This document shows positions 33,014 through 44,456 of a stretch of 64,000 nucleotides of DNA, piece after piece (the first letter of the stretch is position 1; the number at the start of each line of letters is the position of its first letter). This stretch comes from Plantago ovata (lineage: Eukaryota; Streptophyta; Magnoliopsida; Lamiales; Plantaginaceae): contig CM051455.1 in NCBI GenBank assembly GCA_028274465.1, forward strand, positions 69,360,985 through 69,424,984, given 5' to 3'. The position numbers were made by a program, and so were the translations under genes. The notes below the pieces were generated by a model. That model did not search any database, had not been told where the DNA came from, and saw only the letters and a program-made list of their open reading frames with translations.

Positions 33014-34114
33014 GTGAGCAAACCACCCGAGGTGAGGAGCGAATCACCCCCCAACTCCAGGGAACCGGTCAATCCTAGTCCTCCCGATGAGACACCTGAA
33101 ACTGATCTCGAGCAACCTCCAGCTATTGCTACTAAGGAGAATGAGTGCGAAGAGGTGAATCTACTGCTCCGAGGAGGCAAGATGAGCAAAATTCCTAACT
33201 TCGTACGTCCTAAACGGGTGGAATCTACTGAGATCGATGATACAGGACCAAGCACAGAACAAGAGGTTAGCGGAAGTTCCAAAGAACCTCAAGAAGTTCT
33301 GGAAAGGAATGATGAACCAAGACCATCTGTAATAGACATAGATGATGACGAAGTCGAGGTAGGAACTAGTATGCCAGGAGAACTTCACAAATCTTCCAAT
33401 CCATATGTGCCTCCGAAGCCACATGTGCCATACCCGAGTCGGATCAAACCATCCAAGAAGGATATTCAAGATTCACCCCTATTCCAACGCCTGTCAAAAG
33501 TGGAAGTCAATGTGCCTCTCTTAGAGTTAATCCAGAATATTCCAGCTTATACGAAATTCTTTCGTGAGATCAAGAACAAAAGGATTACTTCAGGAAAGGA
33601 AGTGAATGGGGTTGAAACGGTCAACTCGATTGCCGGATTGCCCATGAAGAAAAAGGATCCTGGAAGCTTCATCATCGACATCGCCTTAGGGAATGGACGA
33701 ACTACGAAGGCAATGCTTGACTTAGGAGCTAGCATTAACTTAATTCCGTTTTCAGTATACAAGGCTCTGGAACTCGGAGAATTGACACCAACTGATATGG
33801 TCGTCCAAATGGCAGACCAAAGTGTGAAGAGGCCAGTCGGGATAATAGAAGACATCCTTGTGAAAGTGGACAAATTGATAATCCCAACTGATTTTGTAGT
33901 AATGAAGTCCGCGGACGAGGGAAAGAGCCATATCCGTGAGCACGTAGTACTAATTGGGAGACCATTCATGGCAACTACTAACACATGCCTTGAACTTAAG
34001 GGCAAGAAAATAACCATGGAGGTAATGGGCGAGAAGATTGAGTTGGTAGGATGTAGCATCAGAGATAAGGAAGTTGCGGAGGAGTTAAATTTGTCGATTG
34101 CTACGAATTCGTAA
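33014..34114 (+). pseudogene. Athila-2 Gag-Pol linker and aspartic protease
   Basis: An open frame of about 365 codons starts directly after the previous stop and has no convincing start codon of its own, so it should be part of the polyprotein. The N-terminal half is proline/glutamate-rich. A conserved helical block (NVPLLELIQNIPAYTKFFREI) typical of Athila precedes the protease: MLDLGASINLIPFSVYK carries the catalytic Asp as D-L-G-A, the Athila form, followed by VVLIGRPFMATT. It ends with TAA at 34112, after which the RT frame starts at 34171, so one frame break separates them. Confidence 0.88.
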
Positions 34115-34170
34115 TTCCCGAATTTCATCATTGCCATGGTAATCGTGAACCACTTGAGGAGGCACTAACA

Positions 34171-35175
34171 ATGCGAGCTGAGACGTGCTACATGACCGAA
34201 GAAGCAAGGGAACTAGTTAAAATAATGGATAGCACCCCAGAAATTCCCGCAGGAGAAGAGGTACTTGAACCTTTAAATGAAGAAGAAGAAAGTGGGTTTC
34301 CTGAAGAACCTAGCTTAGAATTGAAACCACTTCCTGCGCACCTCAAGTATGTGTACTTAGGAGAAAATCAGAAGAAGCCTGTAATTGTCTCCTCACATCT
34401 CTCCGACAATGAAGAGAGTAAGCTGATTGAAGTATTGAAGGAAAATTCCGCAGCTATAGGATGGGGGATCAGTGATATCAAAGGAATTAGCCCAACAAGA
34501 TGCGTGCACAACATCACTCTAGAACAAGATGCAAAACCCGTTAGGCAACCTCAGCGAAGGATAAATCCAGCCATGCAAGAGGTGGTAAAAAAGGAAGTGA
34601 TCAAGTTGCTGGATGCTGATATGATTTACCCCATTCCTGACAGTCGATGGGTGAGCCCGGTACATTTAGTTCCTAAGAAATCAGGAGTCACGGAAGAAGA
34701 GAATGAGAAGGAAGAATTGGTACCGGTTAGGAAGACCACTGGATGGCGGATGTGCATTGACTATAGAAGATTAAATGCCGCCACTAAAAAAGACCACTTC
34801 CCTTTACCATTTATAGATGACATGCTAAACCGCCTTGCGGGGCGGAAGTTTTATTGTTTTCTTGATGGTTTATCAGGTTTCTACGAGATTCCGATTGCAC
34901 CGGAGGATCAGGAGAAGACGACATTCACTTGCCCATTCGAAACATTTGCCTATAGGAGGATGCCATTTGGACTATGCAATGCTCCCGCCACTTTTCAAAG
35001 GTGCATGCTTTCTGTTTTCTCTGACATGGTAACTAAATTTGTTGAAGTTTTCATGGATGATTTTTCCCTTTTTGGTGATTCATTTGATGAATGCTTGCAA
35101 AGATTAGATCTAGTTTTGAATAGGTGCATTGAATGCAACTTGACCTTAAGCTGGGAAGAGTCATTATATGGTTAG
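34171..35175 (+). pseudogene. Athila-2 reverse transcriptase
   Basis: The 334-codon frame contains the Ty3-type RT: KKEVIKLLDADMIYPI, SRWVSPVHLVPKKSG, GWRMCIDYRRLNAATKKDHFPLPF, FYCFLDGLSGF, TFTCPFETFAYRRMPFGLCNAPATFQ and the catalytic FVEVFMDDFSLFG. The frame ends at TAG 35173 within the thumb/connection region, overlapping by 8 bp the next frame, which continues with [14 protein letters not shown]. This looks like a small indel in the middle of a conserved block rather than a designed overlap. The RT copies element RNA to DNA from the tRNA-Asp primer. Confidence 0.92.
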
Positions 35176-37219
35176 AGAAGGCATTGTTCTAGGACATGTA
35201 GTTTCTGAAAGAGGTATTGAGGTAGACAAGGCTAAGATCGAAATCATTGAAAAACTTCCCCCACCTACTTGTGTGAAAGAATTGCAATCTTTTCTTGGCC
35301 ATGTAGGTTTTCATAGGAGGTTTATTAAAGATTTTTCGAAAATTGCTAAACCTTTAAGTAGCTTGCTTGCTAAAGATGTGGTTTTCCATTTCTCTAATGA
35401 ATGCTTAGTTGCTTTTAATACCCTTAAGGAAAAGCTTGTTTCTGCTCCCATTGTTGTGCCGCCTGACTGGAATCTTCCTTTCGAAATTATGTGTGATGCT
35501 TCGAATTTTGCTATGGGTGCTGTTTTATGCCAAAAAGTTGATAAGCAGTATCGTGTGATTTATTATGTTAGTAAGACCCTAGACTCTGCGCAGGTTAATT
35601 ATACAACTACTGAAAAGGAATTTTTAGCTATTGTCTTTGCTTTACAAAAGTTTAGGTCTTATTTAATTGGCCATCCTGTGAATGCCCATACTGATCATGC
35701 TGCCTTGAGACATTTGATAGCTAAGCAAGATTCTAAGCCTAGATTAATCCGTTGGGTCCTTTTGCTGCAAGACTTTGATATGACCATAGTGGATAGAGCT
35801 GGTAGGGAGAATTTAGTAGCAGATCATTTATCTAGAATACCTAATATACCTGTTGACCCGATACCCATCAATGAAGACCTCCCAGATGAGCACTTAATGA
35901 AGGCTAATGAAGAGCCATGGTATGCAGATATTGTAAACTATTTGGCTATGAATGTTTGCCCCACTAACTTTTCAGCCTCGGACAAGAGAGCTCTTGCCAA
36001 GCAATGCAGGACTTACATATGGGATGATCCTCATCTATTCAAGGAAGGAGCTGATGGGATTCTAAGGAGATGCGTGCCACAAGAAGAGCAACAAAGTGTA
36101 CTGAGCCATTGCCATGAGCTTAATTGTGGGGGACACTACAGCGGGTTGAAAACAGCACGCAAGGTACTGCAAGTAGGATTTTTCTGGCCAACATTATACA
36201 AAGATGCTCGAATATTTGTGAAGAATTGTGACCCATGTCAACGAGGTGGTGGTATTGGCAAGAAAGATGAAATGCCCCTTCAAGGGAATCTAGTGGTAGA
36301 ACCTTTCGATGTATGGGGCATTGATTTCATGGGACCATTTCCATCCAGTGGAGGCTATGAATACATTCTTGTTGTAGTGGACTATGTGACTAAATGGGTG
36401 GAGGCAATCCCTACAAAAACAAATGACGGAGCAGTGGTTATGAAGTTCTTGAAGGAAGTAATATTCTCGAGATTTGGGTGCCCTAGGACAATCATCAGCG
36501 ATGGAGGGTCACACTTCGTCAATAGAACGTTTGCCTCCCTTCTTAATAGATATAGTGTCCACCATAGTATCGCTACACCTTATCACCCACAGACGTCGGG
36601 ACAAGTCGAAGTCAGCAACCGTCAAATCAAGAAGATCCTGAAGCGAGTAGTGAAGCCTAGTAGGAAGGATTGGGCAGGAAAATTGAATGATGCACTTTGG
36701 GCATACAGGACTAGCTACAAGACGGTGATCGGGACCACTCCGTACAGACTTGTGTATGGGAAAGCATGTCATCTTCCCGTAGAACTGGAACACAAGGCAT
36801 ATTGGGCCATAAAAGCACTCAATCTTGAAATAAGAAAAGCTGGCGAGGAACGATTGTTGCAACTAGATGAGCTTGATGAATTACGACTAGGTGCTTATGA
36901 AAATGCCAAGATCTACAAGGAACGTACTAAGAAGTATCATGATCATGGTATAGTACGAAAGGAATTGATTCCTGGACAAAAAGCTTTGGTATTTAATTCT
37001 CGCCTTCGACTATTTCCTGGAAAGCTCCGTACTCGTTGGGATGGACCATACGAAATTATCGAAGTTGCTCCCCATGGAGCTGTAAAACTCTTTGATCCAA
37101 AGACGGGCAATACCTTCAAGGTGAATGGCCAGGGAGTGAAGCCGTACTTCGAAATATCTAGTGATCAAAGGGAGGTTGATCACCTTGAGCTTACCCTTAC
37201 CGCCTCCACTGAAGGGTAG
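35168..37219 (+). CDS. Athila-2 RT C-terminus, RNase H and integrase
   Basis: A 683-codon open frame begins with the RT connection ([33 protein letters not shown]). RNase H follows with the acidic residues in [30 protein letters not shown] and [10 protein letters not shown]. Integrase has the HHCC finger ([15 protein letters not shown]... CDPCQRGG) and the DDE contexts [24 protein letters not shown] and [13 protein letters not shown], then the Athila-type block [20 protein letters not shown]. It is complete to the TAG at 37217. It can only be made as part of a polyprotein and is disconnected from RT by the 35168-35175 frame break. Confidence 0.9.
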   Translation: MVREGIVLGHVVSERGIEVDKAKIEIIEKLPPPTCVKELQSFLGHVGFHRRFIKDFSKIAKPLSSLLAKDVVFHFSNECLVAFNTLKEKLVSAPIVVPPDWNLPFEIMCDASNFAMGAVLCQKVDKQYRVIYYVSKTLDSAQVNYTTTEKEFLAIVFALQKFRSYLIGHPVNAHTDHAALRHLIAKQDSKPRLIRWVLLLQDFDMTIVDRAGRENLVADHLSRIPNIPVDPIPINEDLPDEHLMKANEEPWYADIVNYLAMNVCPTNFSASDKRALAKQCRTYIWDDPHLFKEGADGILRRCVPQEEQQSVLSHCHELNCGGHYSGLKTARKVLQVGFFWPTLYKDARIFVKNCDPCQRGGGIGKKDEMPLQGNLVVEPFDVWGIDFMGPFPSSGGYEYILVVVDYVTKWVEAIPTKTNDGAVVMKFLKEVIFSRFGCPRTIISDGGSHFVNRTFASLLNRYSVHHSIATPYHPQTSGQVEVSNRQIKKILKRVVKPSRKDWAGKLNDALWAYRTSYKTVIGTTPYRLVYGKACHLPVELEHKAYWAIKALNLEIRKAGEERLLQLDELDELRLGAYENAKIYKERTKKYHDHGIVRKELIPGQKALVFNSRLRLFPGKLRTRWDGPYEIIEVAPHGAVKLFDPKTGNTFKVNGQGVKPYFEISSDQREVDHLELTLTASTEG

Positions 37220-38724
37220 TGTGTTTTGTTGTTTTGTTTTCTCACGAGTTTGATTGAGTATTATAGGTCACTTACACAAGCATTAGCTCTCCCCTTGGAT
37301 CCACTTTCGACGTTCGGGACGAGCGACGACGTTCAGGTTTGGGGAGGAGGTTATCGCTGGTTATCTCTATACTTATCTTGCTTATGATAAACTCGTGAAA
37401 TTTTTTGCATTTGCACGTTTACTGCTTTCCTATGATAGTCTTGCATGTTTTATATGGAGTTTATTGCCAAATTTTTTGAACTTTTTTATTGGGTAGATCA
37501 ACTAACTATGCCATTAATCGTATGCTTCATCTCTATGAATTTGTTTGAGGTTTTTCTCGCTTGGCTTGTCACATTTATGTATTGCACTTAGTTAAGCTTG
37601 GTAGTCTCGACATCACTTAGTGGTGTTTTCTCTACTGCGGTTCACGAAGGCCTTTATAATAGGATGATGCATGTTAGGGTCTTGTGGTTGTTTTCCCGAG
37701 TAATTATGTACCTAAGAGGCAACAAGTCTTCACCATGCTTTGAGATTGCTAAATGCCTAGGAAGAAGGTAGTGTGACGTTGTGTGATCCTTTGTTTATAA
37801 CCTATTCTTTCGAATAGGTTTGGGGAGGGGGTTACACCATCGTAGACTTGTTTTTCGTTTTTCATTTCTGTGTTGTGAGTTTATTTTTCCTTTTCCGTAA
37901 ATTTTGTACTCCAACCTATTCTTTCGAATAGGTTTGGAGAAGTCGTGTGAGTCATTTTGTTTCTCTTTTTGTTATGGTACTGCTGGCTAAAAAAAAATAA
38001 AAGAAAGAGAAAGAAAAAATTCCAGGAAAAAAGAAAAAAAAAGAAACTGGAAAGGAAAAAAAGAGAAAAAAAGACCCCAAAAAAGCAAAGAAGGGTCCAA
38101 AAAAAAGAAAGCCAAATAGCAGTTTAGCAAAGTGTTGTTTCTCATTTTTCAATTCTTGTAATGTTCGTAATCTTGTTGTAATTTTCTATTTTTTGTCTTT
38201 TGTTTTGAGTGTCATCTGTTCTAGACCACCCTCGTCCTGCCATTCAGGAAGTGGTGAATAGCTTAAGACTTTACTTGAGAGATGGGTAGAATAGGGGAGT
38301 GTTATCTTTTATAGGGAACCGTCCTTCGTTTGATGAGAGCCAGTACTGGTTCGACCTCTTTGAGGAAAAGTCTTAACATAGTGAAACAGCAGTAAGTCCT
38401 CAGTTTCATAGGCACGGGACAACCATTCGTATCTTAGCATGCATCATTACGTCGTCACTGACTAGGTCCGGGTAGAGAATGTTACGAGAGACTATCTTGT
38501 CTTGACATAAGTGCTTATGTGGATGTGTATAAGTCAATCGAGGTATTCTTCAACCTATATTCATGCTTTGATTTATATGGTTTTTATTCATATGTTTTTT
38601 GATAGATTCAGTGGATTAGTTCATTTTATTTGGCATGAGACTCCATTTTGTGTCTTGCATTGTTTTTTACATTAGAGTCTAGCTTAGTTGCTTGAGGACA
38701 AGCAAAGGTTCGGTTTGGGGAGTT
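37220..38724 (+). other. Athila-2 non-coding 3' internal region
   Basis: 1.5 kb without a credible ORF. It is shared with Athila-1 and Athila-3 from about 37239 on. It contains paired hairpins (37799-37820 and 37913-37934), an A-rich tract (37988-38110), a terminal hairpin (38688-38705) and a polypurine tract. The envelope-like gene of other Athila families would be expected here and is missing. Confidence 0.82.
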
Positions 38725-39998
38725 TGATGAATGTGTATTTTACACTTTCATTTGAGTCTTTTTCACCTATTTTAGCTATCCTCTATGTTAATTTAGCTAT
38801 ATTTTAGTGCATTTTATTAGAATAGTGTCACGTTTCCCTTTAGATTTTATTTTATAGGTTTTCGTTGAAAATCGAGGATTTCCGGGCAATTATATTGAAG
38901 TTGACAAGGAATTGGTGTTCCAGAAGCCTATTTGCAGTATCTGAAGGTTTCCGGATAGGATTTGGAGTCTAGGGGTCGAATCTGGAGGTTAGAAGGCCAC
39001 TAGAAGTCAGAAACCGAGTCCGAAAAGGGGAAGAAATCCAAAAACGCGTCGAAAACGCGGAATTCAGCGAGATTTTCTCCCGGTCGAACCGCCCGGGATG
39101 TGGGGCGAATCGCCCCACACTATTTCGTAGCCTATATATAGTTGCTCAGTTTTTCTCCGAAATTCATACTTTTCCAGACCTATTCTCTCACCTTTCTCTG
39201 TAGTTTTGGGTAGGGACTTTCCAGAGCCTGTTCTGGGGGTTCGTAGCTTAGGAGACACTTTTTCATAGCAGATTGGAGCTTGTAGGATCGCAATTTTTTG
39301 GAGATTGACAACTTTCAGTAACATTGTATCTTACAGTTTATTCTACTTATTTTTATATATCTTTCAACATGTTTTCCTCTATGATTTCTTTTGATTGCAT
39401 GCCTATTATGAGTAGCTAAACTTATCGTTGGTGGTAGTATGTGAATTCTTAGCGAAGGGAAGATAATCATGCTAATGGCTATATCGCGCATTATACTCCG
39501 TCTTATTGCTTTATTTCGTTGATCAGGCTCAGCCTAAATTCTCGTATGTTGTATTAATTATTATGCACAATTGGATCCTCGTCGACCTGTGCGCATCTAT
39601 ATCTTCGTAGTGTTGAATAATTACGGAACACAATAGGACAATAGTGATTGACTTGTCAGTATCATTACCTTCGTAGTGCTTAATAATTACAACAGGACAT
39701 TCGATTGATCAAAGATCTCCATGCAAGACCGAGGAATTTACGCATGATTATTGACCCGTTATGCTTTGAAGGATCATACTATCACCAATCTCCATTATCT
39801 GTTAGAAAAACCTTTGCTATCCCGTCTGCTGTTTTTATATTCTAAATTAGATTTGATAAAGCTAGTTATAGTCCATAGAGAACGACACTCGAGGTCATTC
39901 TACTGCTACACTACGGTTTTCGTTGTAGTTGTGAATTGCCTTTGGCTAAATAACATATTTATTTGCTGAATCGGGACCCGACAAATCTCCGTTCATCA
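38725..39998 (+). repeat. Athila-2 3' LTR
   Basis: 1,274 bp, matching 30580-31852 with scattered substitutions. It ends GTTCATCA, then TSD ACAAG. Confidence 0.95.
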
Positions 39999-40006
39999 AC
40001 AAGCTG

Positions 40007-40118
40007 TGATGCTCAAGGGTTCATTTGTACCCGTGGTGGCTGATCCCCACAAAATCAATGAGGAGAAGAGGTAACAAGTGCTGCAAAATACAAACATCTT
40101 GAGTTAGTTATTCTAACA
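40007..40118 (+). other. 112-bp segment absent from the related SIRE accessory ORF
   Basis: In SIRE-D's homologue, ACAAGCTG is followed directly by GATGATGAAGAAGAAG. In SIRE-C about 112 bp intervene. The segment is open for 23 codons after 40008 (it contains MLKGSFVPVVADPHK) and ends with AGAG|GTAACAAG, which resembles a splice donor. I do not recognise it. It could be a captured exon fragment, filler DNA, or subfamily-specific sequence lost in SIRE-D. Confidence 0.45.
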
Positions 40119-42415
40119 GATGATGATGAATAAGAAGAGGATGAAAATGTCCAAAAAGATACAAGTGATGATGAATCAAAAGATTCTAAGGACAGCAAGG
40201 ACGACGATGATGACAATCAAGGTCCTAGTCCGGATGCTGGCGGAGCAAAATTGTCAGTTGCTGATCAAGAAGATCAAGCAGATGCTGAAAATCAAAATGT
40301 TGAACAACCTCCCAGTCAGCAACAGGAATCTTCTTTGAATCCTGCTGAGAAAAATACTCCAGCAACTGAACAAGTTGCTGAGACTGAAGAAGAATACGCC
40401 AGAAAGCGGGTTGAAATGCCTAAAGGAAAAGCACAGCTTTCTGATGCCGATTTAGCATTACTCGAAGCTCAGATCACTGATTCAGACATTAAGGAAAAAG
40501 AAGATATTGATGAAGATTATCAACGAGCATTACAAAATAGTCTACAGATTCATGACAGAAGTACTCAACACATAGACATTGCTCAATCTTCAGGAGTGAA
40601 CAACATGGAAGATTCCTCCCTTCCACCTACTACTGGTGAAACTCCAGTCGTTGAGTCCCAAGACTTGCTTTCAGCAACAACTCAACCAAAAGTGTCTGAG
40701 GCAAAAGATTTAGGCGTCAAGGTTGCTGGCCTTGATGAACCTGATGAAGAAGAAGACTTGTTAGACTTCTCAGCAAATGAAGAAGAAAAGGCAAAGAAAG
40801 CTGAACCAAAAGTGGTAGAAATTCCTCCAGCATCCATCATTTCTGATGAAGGAGATTTGGAGAGAAGCCAATTGCTGAGAAACGATGACCAGATTGCCAC
40901 AGAAATAAAAGCCTATTCACTTACTCCCTCTTTAGTGCCGTTTCCAAACATTGAGGAGTTTACTCCAAGAATTAAAGCTCTAATGGCTATTCACAAAGCA
41001 TGCCAAGAAGAGGATGATGCACTGTTTGTTGATACTACTACTCTTACCATAGCTCAAAAAGATATAAGTCTACATCACAGGAGCTATGCAGATGATGTCA
41101 GTCAAGCACTCAAGTTAGCTAAAAGTGCATTGACAAAGGCTCACGCTATCATGGAAGAAAAAGTAAATAGCGAGCGAAGACATGAGGAGAATTTGGCATT
41201 TATCAAGGAAGAACTGTCTAAGCTGACTTCTGATCAGCAAGGCATGATTCTTAAGTACAATAGCCTTCATACTCTTACTGAAAATTGCAATGAGGTTTTC
41301 TCTATTCACATCAAGCCGATGATGCAATCCATGTCTAAGGGGGAAAATTGAAGGAAAAAGAAGTCTTCAAGAGATAATTCATCTACTCCCTCTTCAGCTC
41401 CACTAAAGTTGCCTGGACCGCCACCCAGAGAACCTCTTGCTGAAACAGAGAAAAGCTCCAAAAGAAAATCTAAAACAAAGAGAGAAGTTCAGCAATTCCT
41501 AAAAGGAGAAAAACTTCTACTGATACTCCAGAATTCTGTCAAACCGAAAGTCATCAAGGTTTTGATGAAGATGATGACAATGATGATGACCAAACAATAG
41601 CTCAAGCTATAAGGGCTAAGCCTCTTTCTGCCTTGACTCATCTGGACAGTCCAAGCATTTCTCTTCTGACTCCAGATCTTCAGCAAAAGATCGAGGAAAT
41701 GCTAAGTCAAGAAGAAGAAAGAAGGCTAGCTAACATTGCTATAGGCAATGGCATTGATTATACAAAGACCAGCAATGAGGAAACCACTCAAAATGTGGTC
41801 AGAAACCTCCATGGTTGTTGGATCATTAAGCTAGAAGACCTATTGGCTAATGACTTCTTTCCAACTGCTGTGCTGAACCAGATGTACACTTGGATTGATT
41901 TAAAGGTCACAAAGAAAGAAAGGGATCCTCCTCCCTACCCAAGGAACATAGTTGTGAAATGGCTGAACATTGAGATTTTAGTAAGAAGAACTTCCATCAG
42001 CAAGAAGTCGAATAAAGAACCTGATCTCATCAAGCCGATGGATGTTGCTTACTATAATGATCCTACCAACAAGTCCAAAAAGAAATATGGCTTGATTCCT
42101 TATGAGTATTTCTATCTTGCTGCAAAGGATCAAGAAAAAGATCTTCTTTGGTTAAGGCAAATTCATGCCAACAAGGGAATTTCAGACACTCATCTACTAC
42201 ATGCTAGCAATTGGGGCATGCACTTGTGGGTATTACACTACAAAGAGATGAATGGTGAAAACCATCACTATACTGCTTGCAAGAATGCAAGAATAATTCA
42301 ACTTGAACTCCGTGAGCTACTTGAAGATTACGAGAAGGACTGCGTTGAATTTACTGCTCTTGCTAAGAAGAGTGTAAAAGAGATTCTTAGAGAATCCTCT
42401 GCTGGAATAGAATAG
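40119..42415 (+). pseudogene. SIRE-C accessory ORF, C-terminal part
   Basis: After an early TAA (40131), one frame stays open to 41351. It holds an acidic Asp/Lys stretch, Ala/Gln-rich sequence, EEYARKRVEM, a single LPPTTGETPVVES repeat (three in the SIRE-D type), then a helical region probably forming a coiled coil (VSQALKLAKSALTKAHAIM, FIKEELSKLTSDQQGMI). Two frame changes near 41350 and 41505 lead to the C-terminal domain (about 41505-42415): basic PKRRKTSTD, acidic FDEDDDNDDDQ, then a conserved Trp/His-rich globular part (NLHGCWIIKLEDLL, LLHASNWGMHLWVLHYKEM). No signal peptide or transmembrane segment is seen. Function unknown. Confidence 0.8.
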
Positions 42416-42671
42416 ACCCTTGAAAAGCTTTGTTTTGCTTGCTGATTGTTTTTAGTTATCTGTGAACTTTCTTGTAAACTTACTGAAAGATAACTATCAG
42501 CAATGAACTTTTTGACTCTTATTGGTTCTTGATTAAGCAAATTATTTATTCTTACTGTTTTATTATTCAAGTATGTTTGCATTAATCAACTGATTTATTC
42601 AACATCAAGAACCTCTAAAAGGGTAACAATTAATTTAGCCATGGATTGCTAACATCAAAAAGGGGGAAATT
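42416..42671 (+). other. SIRE-C 3' untranslated region and polypurine tract
   Basis: 256 bp without a gene. It ends CAAAAAGGGGGAAAT followed by LTR TGTTAAG, so the A/G-rich run at 42655-42670 is the polypurine tract. Confidence 0.82.
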
Positions 42672-42743
42672 TGTTAAGAGACTTGTAATTTTGATGAGCA
42701 ATTAACCATGCTAAATTAAGGAAAGTCCAATAACTAGTACTCT
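42672..42743 (+). repeat. First 72 bp of SIRE-C 3' LTR
   Basis: TGTTAAGAGACTTG to AGTACTCT matches the first 72 bp of the SIRE-D LTR. In the family the next bases would be TAAGGTCC, but here the SIRE-D 5' LTR starts. The last five bases, ACTCT, should be the TSD, but the other side is not in the window. Confidence 0.85.
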
Positions 42744-42894
42744 TGTTAGGAAACTTGTAATTTTGATGAGCAATTAACCATGCTAAATTAAGAACAGTCC
42801 AGTAACCATAGGATTTTAGAATTTTAAGGACATTGTAAAAGAGGAACGTTTGCTGATGACTTAGATAGGTGTTGGATAAGTTATTTCTTTTGTG

Positions 42895-43176
42895 GATGAC
42901 GTACTTTGTTTTATGTAAAGAAAATAATTTATTGACACATTTGTGTATGACGTATTTTAATTTCTGAGAAGAAATTAATTTATTGACACATTTGTGTATG
43001 ACGTATTTTATTTTCTGAGAAGAAAATAATTTATTGACACTTTAGCGTATGATGTATTTTATTTTCTGAAAAGAAAATATCTTATTGATGCTTAGCTTTA
43101 ATGAATCTTATTTTCTGAAAAGAAAATGACCTATTGAAGCATTTGTTGAAGATGTATTTTGTTTATTACAAACAAA
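42895..43176 (+). repeat. Six about 50-bp repeats, each with a small hairpin, in SIRE-D U3
   Basis: Units share GTATGACGTATTTT...TTATTGACACATTT. Perfect stems: TTAATTTCT/AGAAATTAA with loop GAGA (42957-42978); TTATTTTCT/AGAAAATAA with GAGA (43008-43029); TATTTTCT/AGAAAATA with GAAA (43060-43079); ATTTTCT/AGAAAAT with GAAA (43110-43127); TTTGTTT/AAACAAA with ATTAC (43158-43176). A first, degenerate unit lies near 42900-42930. Hairpin centres are about 50 bp apart. Four units are present in the solo LTR and about one in SIRE-B. Confidence 0.88.
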
Positions 43177-43210
43177 TTATTGAAGCAAATAAGAAACCGG
43201 TCAGAATCTT

Positions 43211-43269
43211 GAAGACTTTTGAAGATCTGAAGACTTGAAGACTTGAAGACTTGAAGATTGCTGAAGACT
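43211..43269 (+). repeat. TTGAAGAC short tandem repeat
   Basis: About six imperfect copies of an 8-10-bp word (GACTTGAA / GATCTGAA / GATTGCTGAA). The same array in reverse lies in the solo LTR near 51225-51290. Confidence 0.85.
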
Positions 43270-43602
43270 GGTAAGGCACGTGTTGCTCAGAAAGTGAAAT
43301 TTTCAGCAACAACATTGCATAAGTGAAAATCTGAAAGACAGAGTAGGTTGTGCTTGCTGAAACTGAGAATGAACACTTGCTGATGAACATATGTGACCTC
43401 TTGCTGAATGTACGTGATTTTGCGCTCCAATGTTACTGTTTGAATTCTATTCAAAGGTGCATTTAATGCAAAGCTTACACGCGAAGGACATGAAGACTAG
43501 AAGACAAACAAAGGTTGCTGCTGAAAGTACAAAAGCAAGATAGTGACATGTTAAGGAACAAAAGCCTTAGGATTTGAAATTCAAACGGTTCCTTACTTAC
43601 AC

Positions 43603-43610
43603 TATAAATA
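43603..43610 (+). promoter_or_regulatory. TATA box of SIRE-D LTR
   Basis: TATAAATA in CACTATAAATAGAGG, conserved in the SIRE-B LTR (reverse, near 29000) and the solo LTR (reverse, near 50878). Confidence 0.7.
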
Positions 43611-44338
43611 GAGGTCATCCGGCAAAGAGTTGAAGTGTGTCAACAACGTGATCAAACTCTCACTTGTGCTTAAAACTCACAAACCTTCAAACACTCTTAC
43701 TGCCATTGATCCGTTCCAAGACTTAAAGCTTGAAAAAGCTACTTGTGAAGAAGTAGAACAAACTCGGCTAAGAAATTAGTTAAGTGTTCTTTCTTTCGAA
43801 CAAGAACAAGTCTTGACACCAGAAACAATCAAACTTGTTTATTGCAAAGTATTCCAAGTTGTGTTTCTTAGATTACTTGTTGTAACTGAATAAGTTATAA
43901 TTAAGTCATCTCACCCCATAACTCTCTAACTGAAAATACACCCTTTCAGGCGTGATATTCAGGGGGAACTTAATCAAGCAAGGTTTTGCTGATTAAAAGT
44001 ACCAAGTTTGGTGGAGAAAAAGGTTGAGTTCTCTAGTTTAGGTTGGAGACAAAGCAAGTGTGCTTTGGTTTCTGTTGAATTGCTTTAGATAGGAGATTGT
44101 AAGGAACCTCAATCATATCTTAGTGGATTCAGTCCTAGAAAGGACAAAGTGGATTAGTTGAGAGATTACGCCACTCTCAGATACCACTATAAAAGCGTTT
44201 GTGTGATTTACTTACTGCATTTAGCTTTCAGCAAATTATATCTGTTTGTACACAGTCACTCACTTCACTTGCTGAAACCCTTTACTTGCTGAAAGAGCAC
44301 TTATTGTTTCAAAGACTTCCGCTCTCTGATTTAAGTAC

Positions 44339-44430
44339 CAGCAAACCAAGTTACTGGAAAGTAACTTACGCTTGCTGAGAAAGTTAAGTATCAGCAACCT
44401 CATTACTGAAAAGTAATAAGTACTTGCTGA
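44339..44430 (+). other. Two composite covarying stems in the 3' part of the SIRE LTR
   Basis: Unit 1 has outer arms CAGCAA (44339) and TTGCTG (44372-44377) around the inner stem GTTACT-GGAA-AGTAAC (44350-44365). Unit 2 has outer arms TCAGCAA (44391) and TTGCTGA (44424-44430) around ATTACT-GAAA-AGTAAT (44402-44417). The inner stems differ by a paired G-C to A-T change. Equivalent units occur in SIRE-B and the solo LTR, with G-U pairs and some mismatches. Confidence 0.75.
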
Positions 44431-44456
44431 GAAAGTTTTTAAACGACAAAAGTTTG

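Larger units (their letters stand above)
30580..39998 (+). mobile_element. Athila-2: near-complete autonomous-type Athila element
   Basis: This 9,419-bp element is flanked by TSD ACAAG. Its order is 5' LTR (30580-31852), tRNA-Asp primer site, gag, protease, RT, RNase H-integrase, non-coding tail and 3' LTR (38725-39998). It is the only Gypsy in the window with pol. There are a few frame breaks: in late gag, between protease and RT, and between RT and RNase H. The LTRs differ by a small percentage. No envelope-like ORF was found between integrase and 3' LTR, although many Athila elements carry one. Confidence 0.94.
29609..42743 (+). mobile_element. SIRE-C: 3' part of a SIRE-like element, interrupted by Athila-2
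   Basis: SIRE-C consists of its accessory ORF (29609-30579 and 40004-42415), its 3' untranslated region and polypurine tract, and 72 bp of its 3' LTR (42672-42743). Its upstream part lies beyond the SIRE-B insertion and is not in the window. Athila-2 (30580-39998) splits the accessory ORF with TSD ACAAG (30575-30579 and 39999-40003). SIRE-D begins inside its 3' LTR. It is diverged from SIRE-D at protein level, so it represents an older subfamily. Confidence 0.88.

Noticed and set aside
33547-34137. Long minus-strand ORF opposite the Athila-2 protease (similarly 15069-15656 opposite Athila-3 gag)
   Set aside because: Antisense shadow of a recognised protein; no motif of its own.
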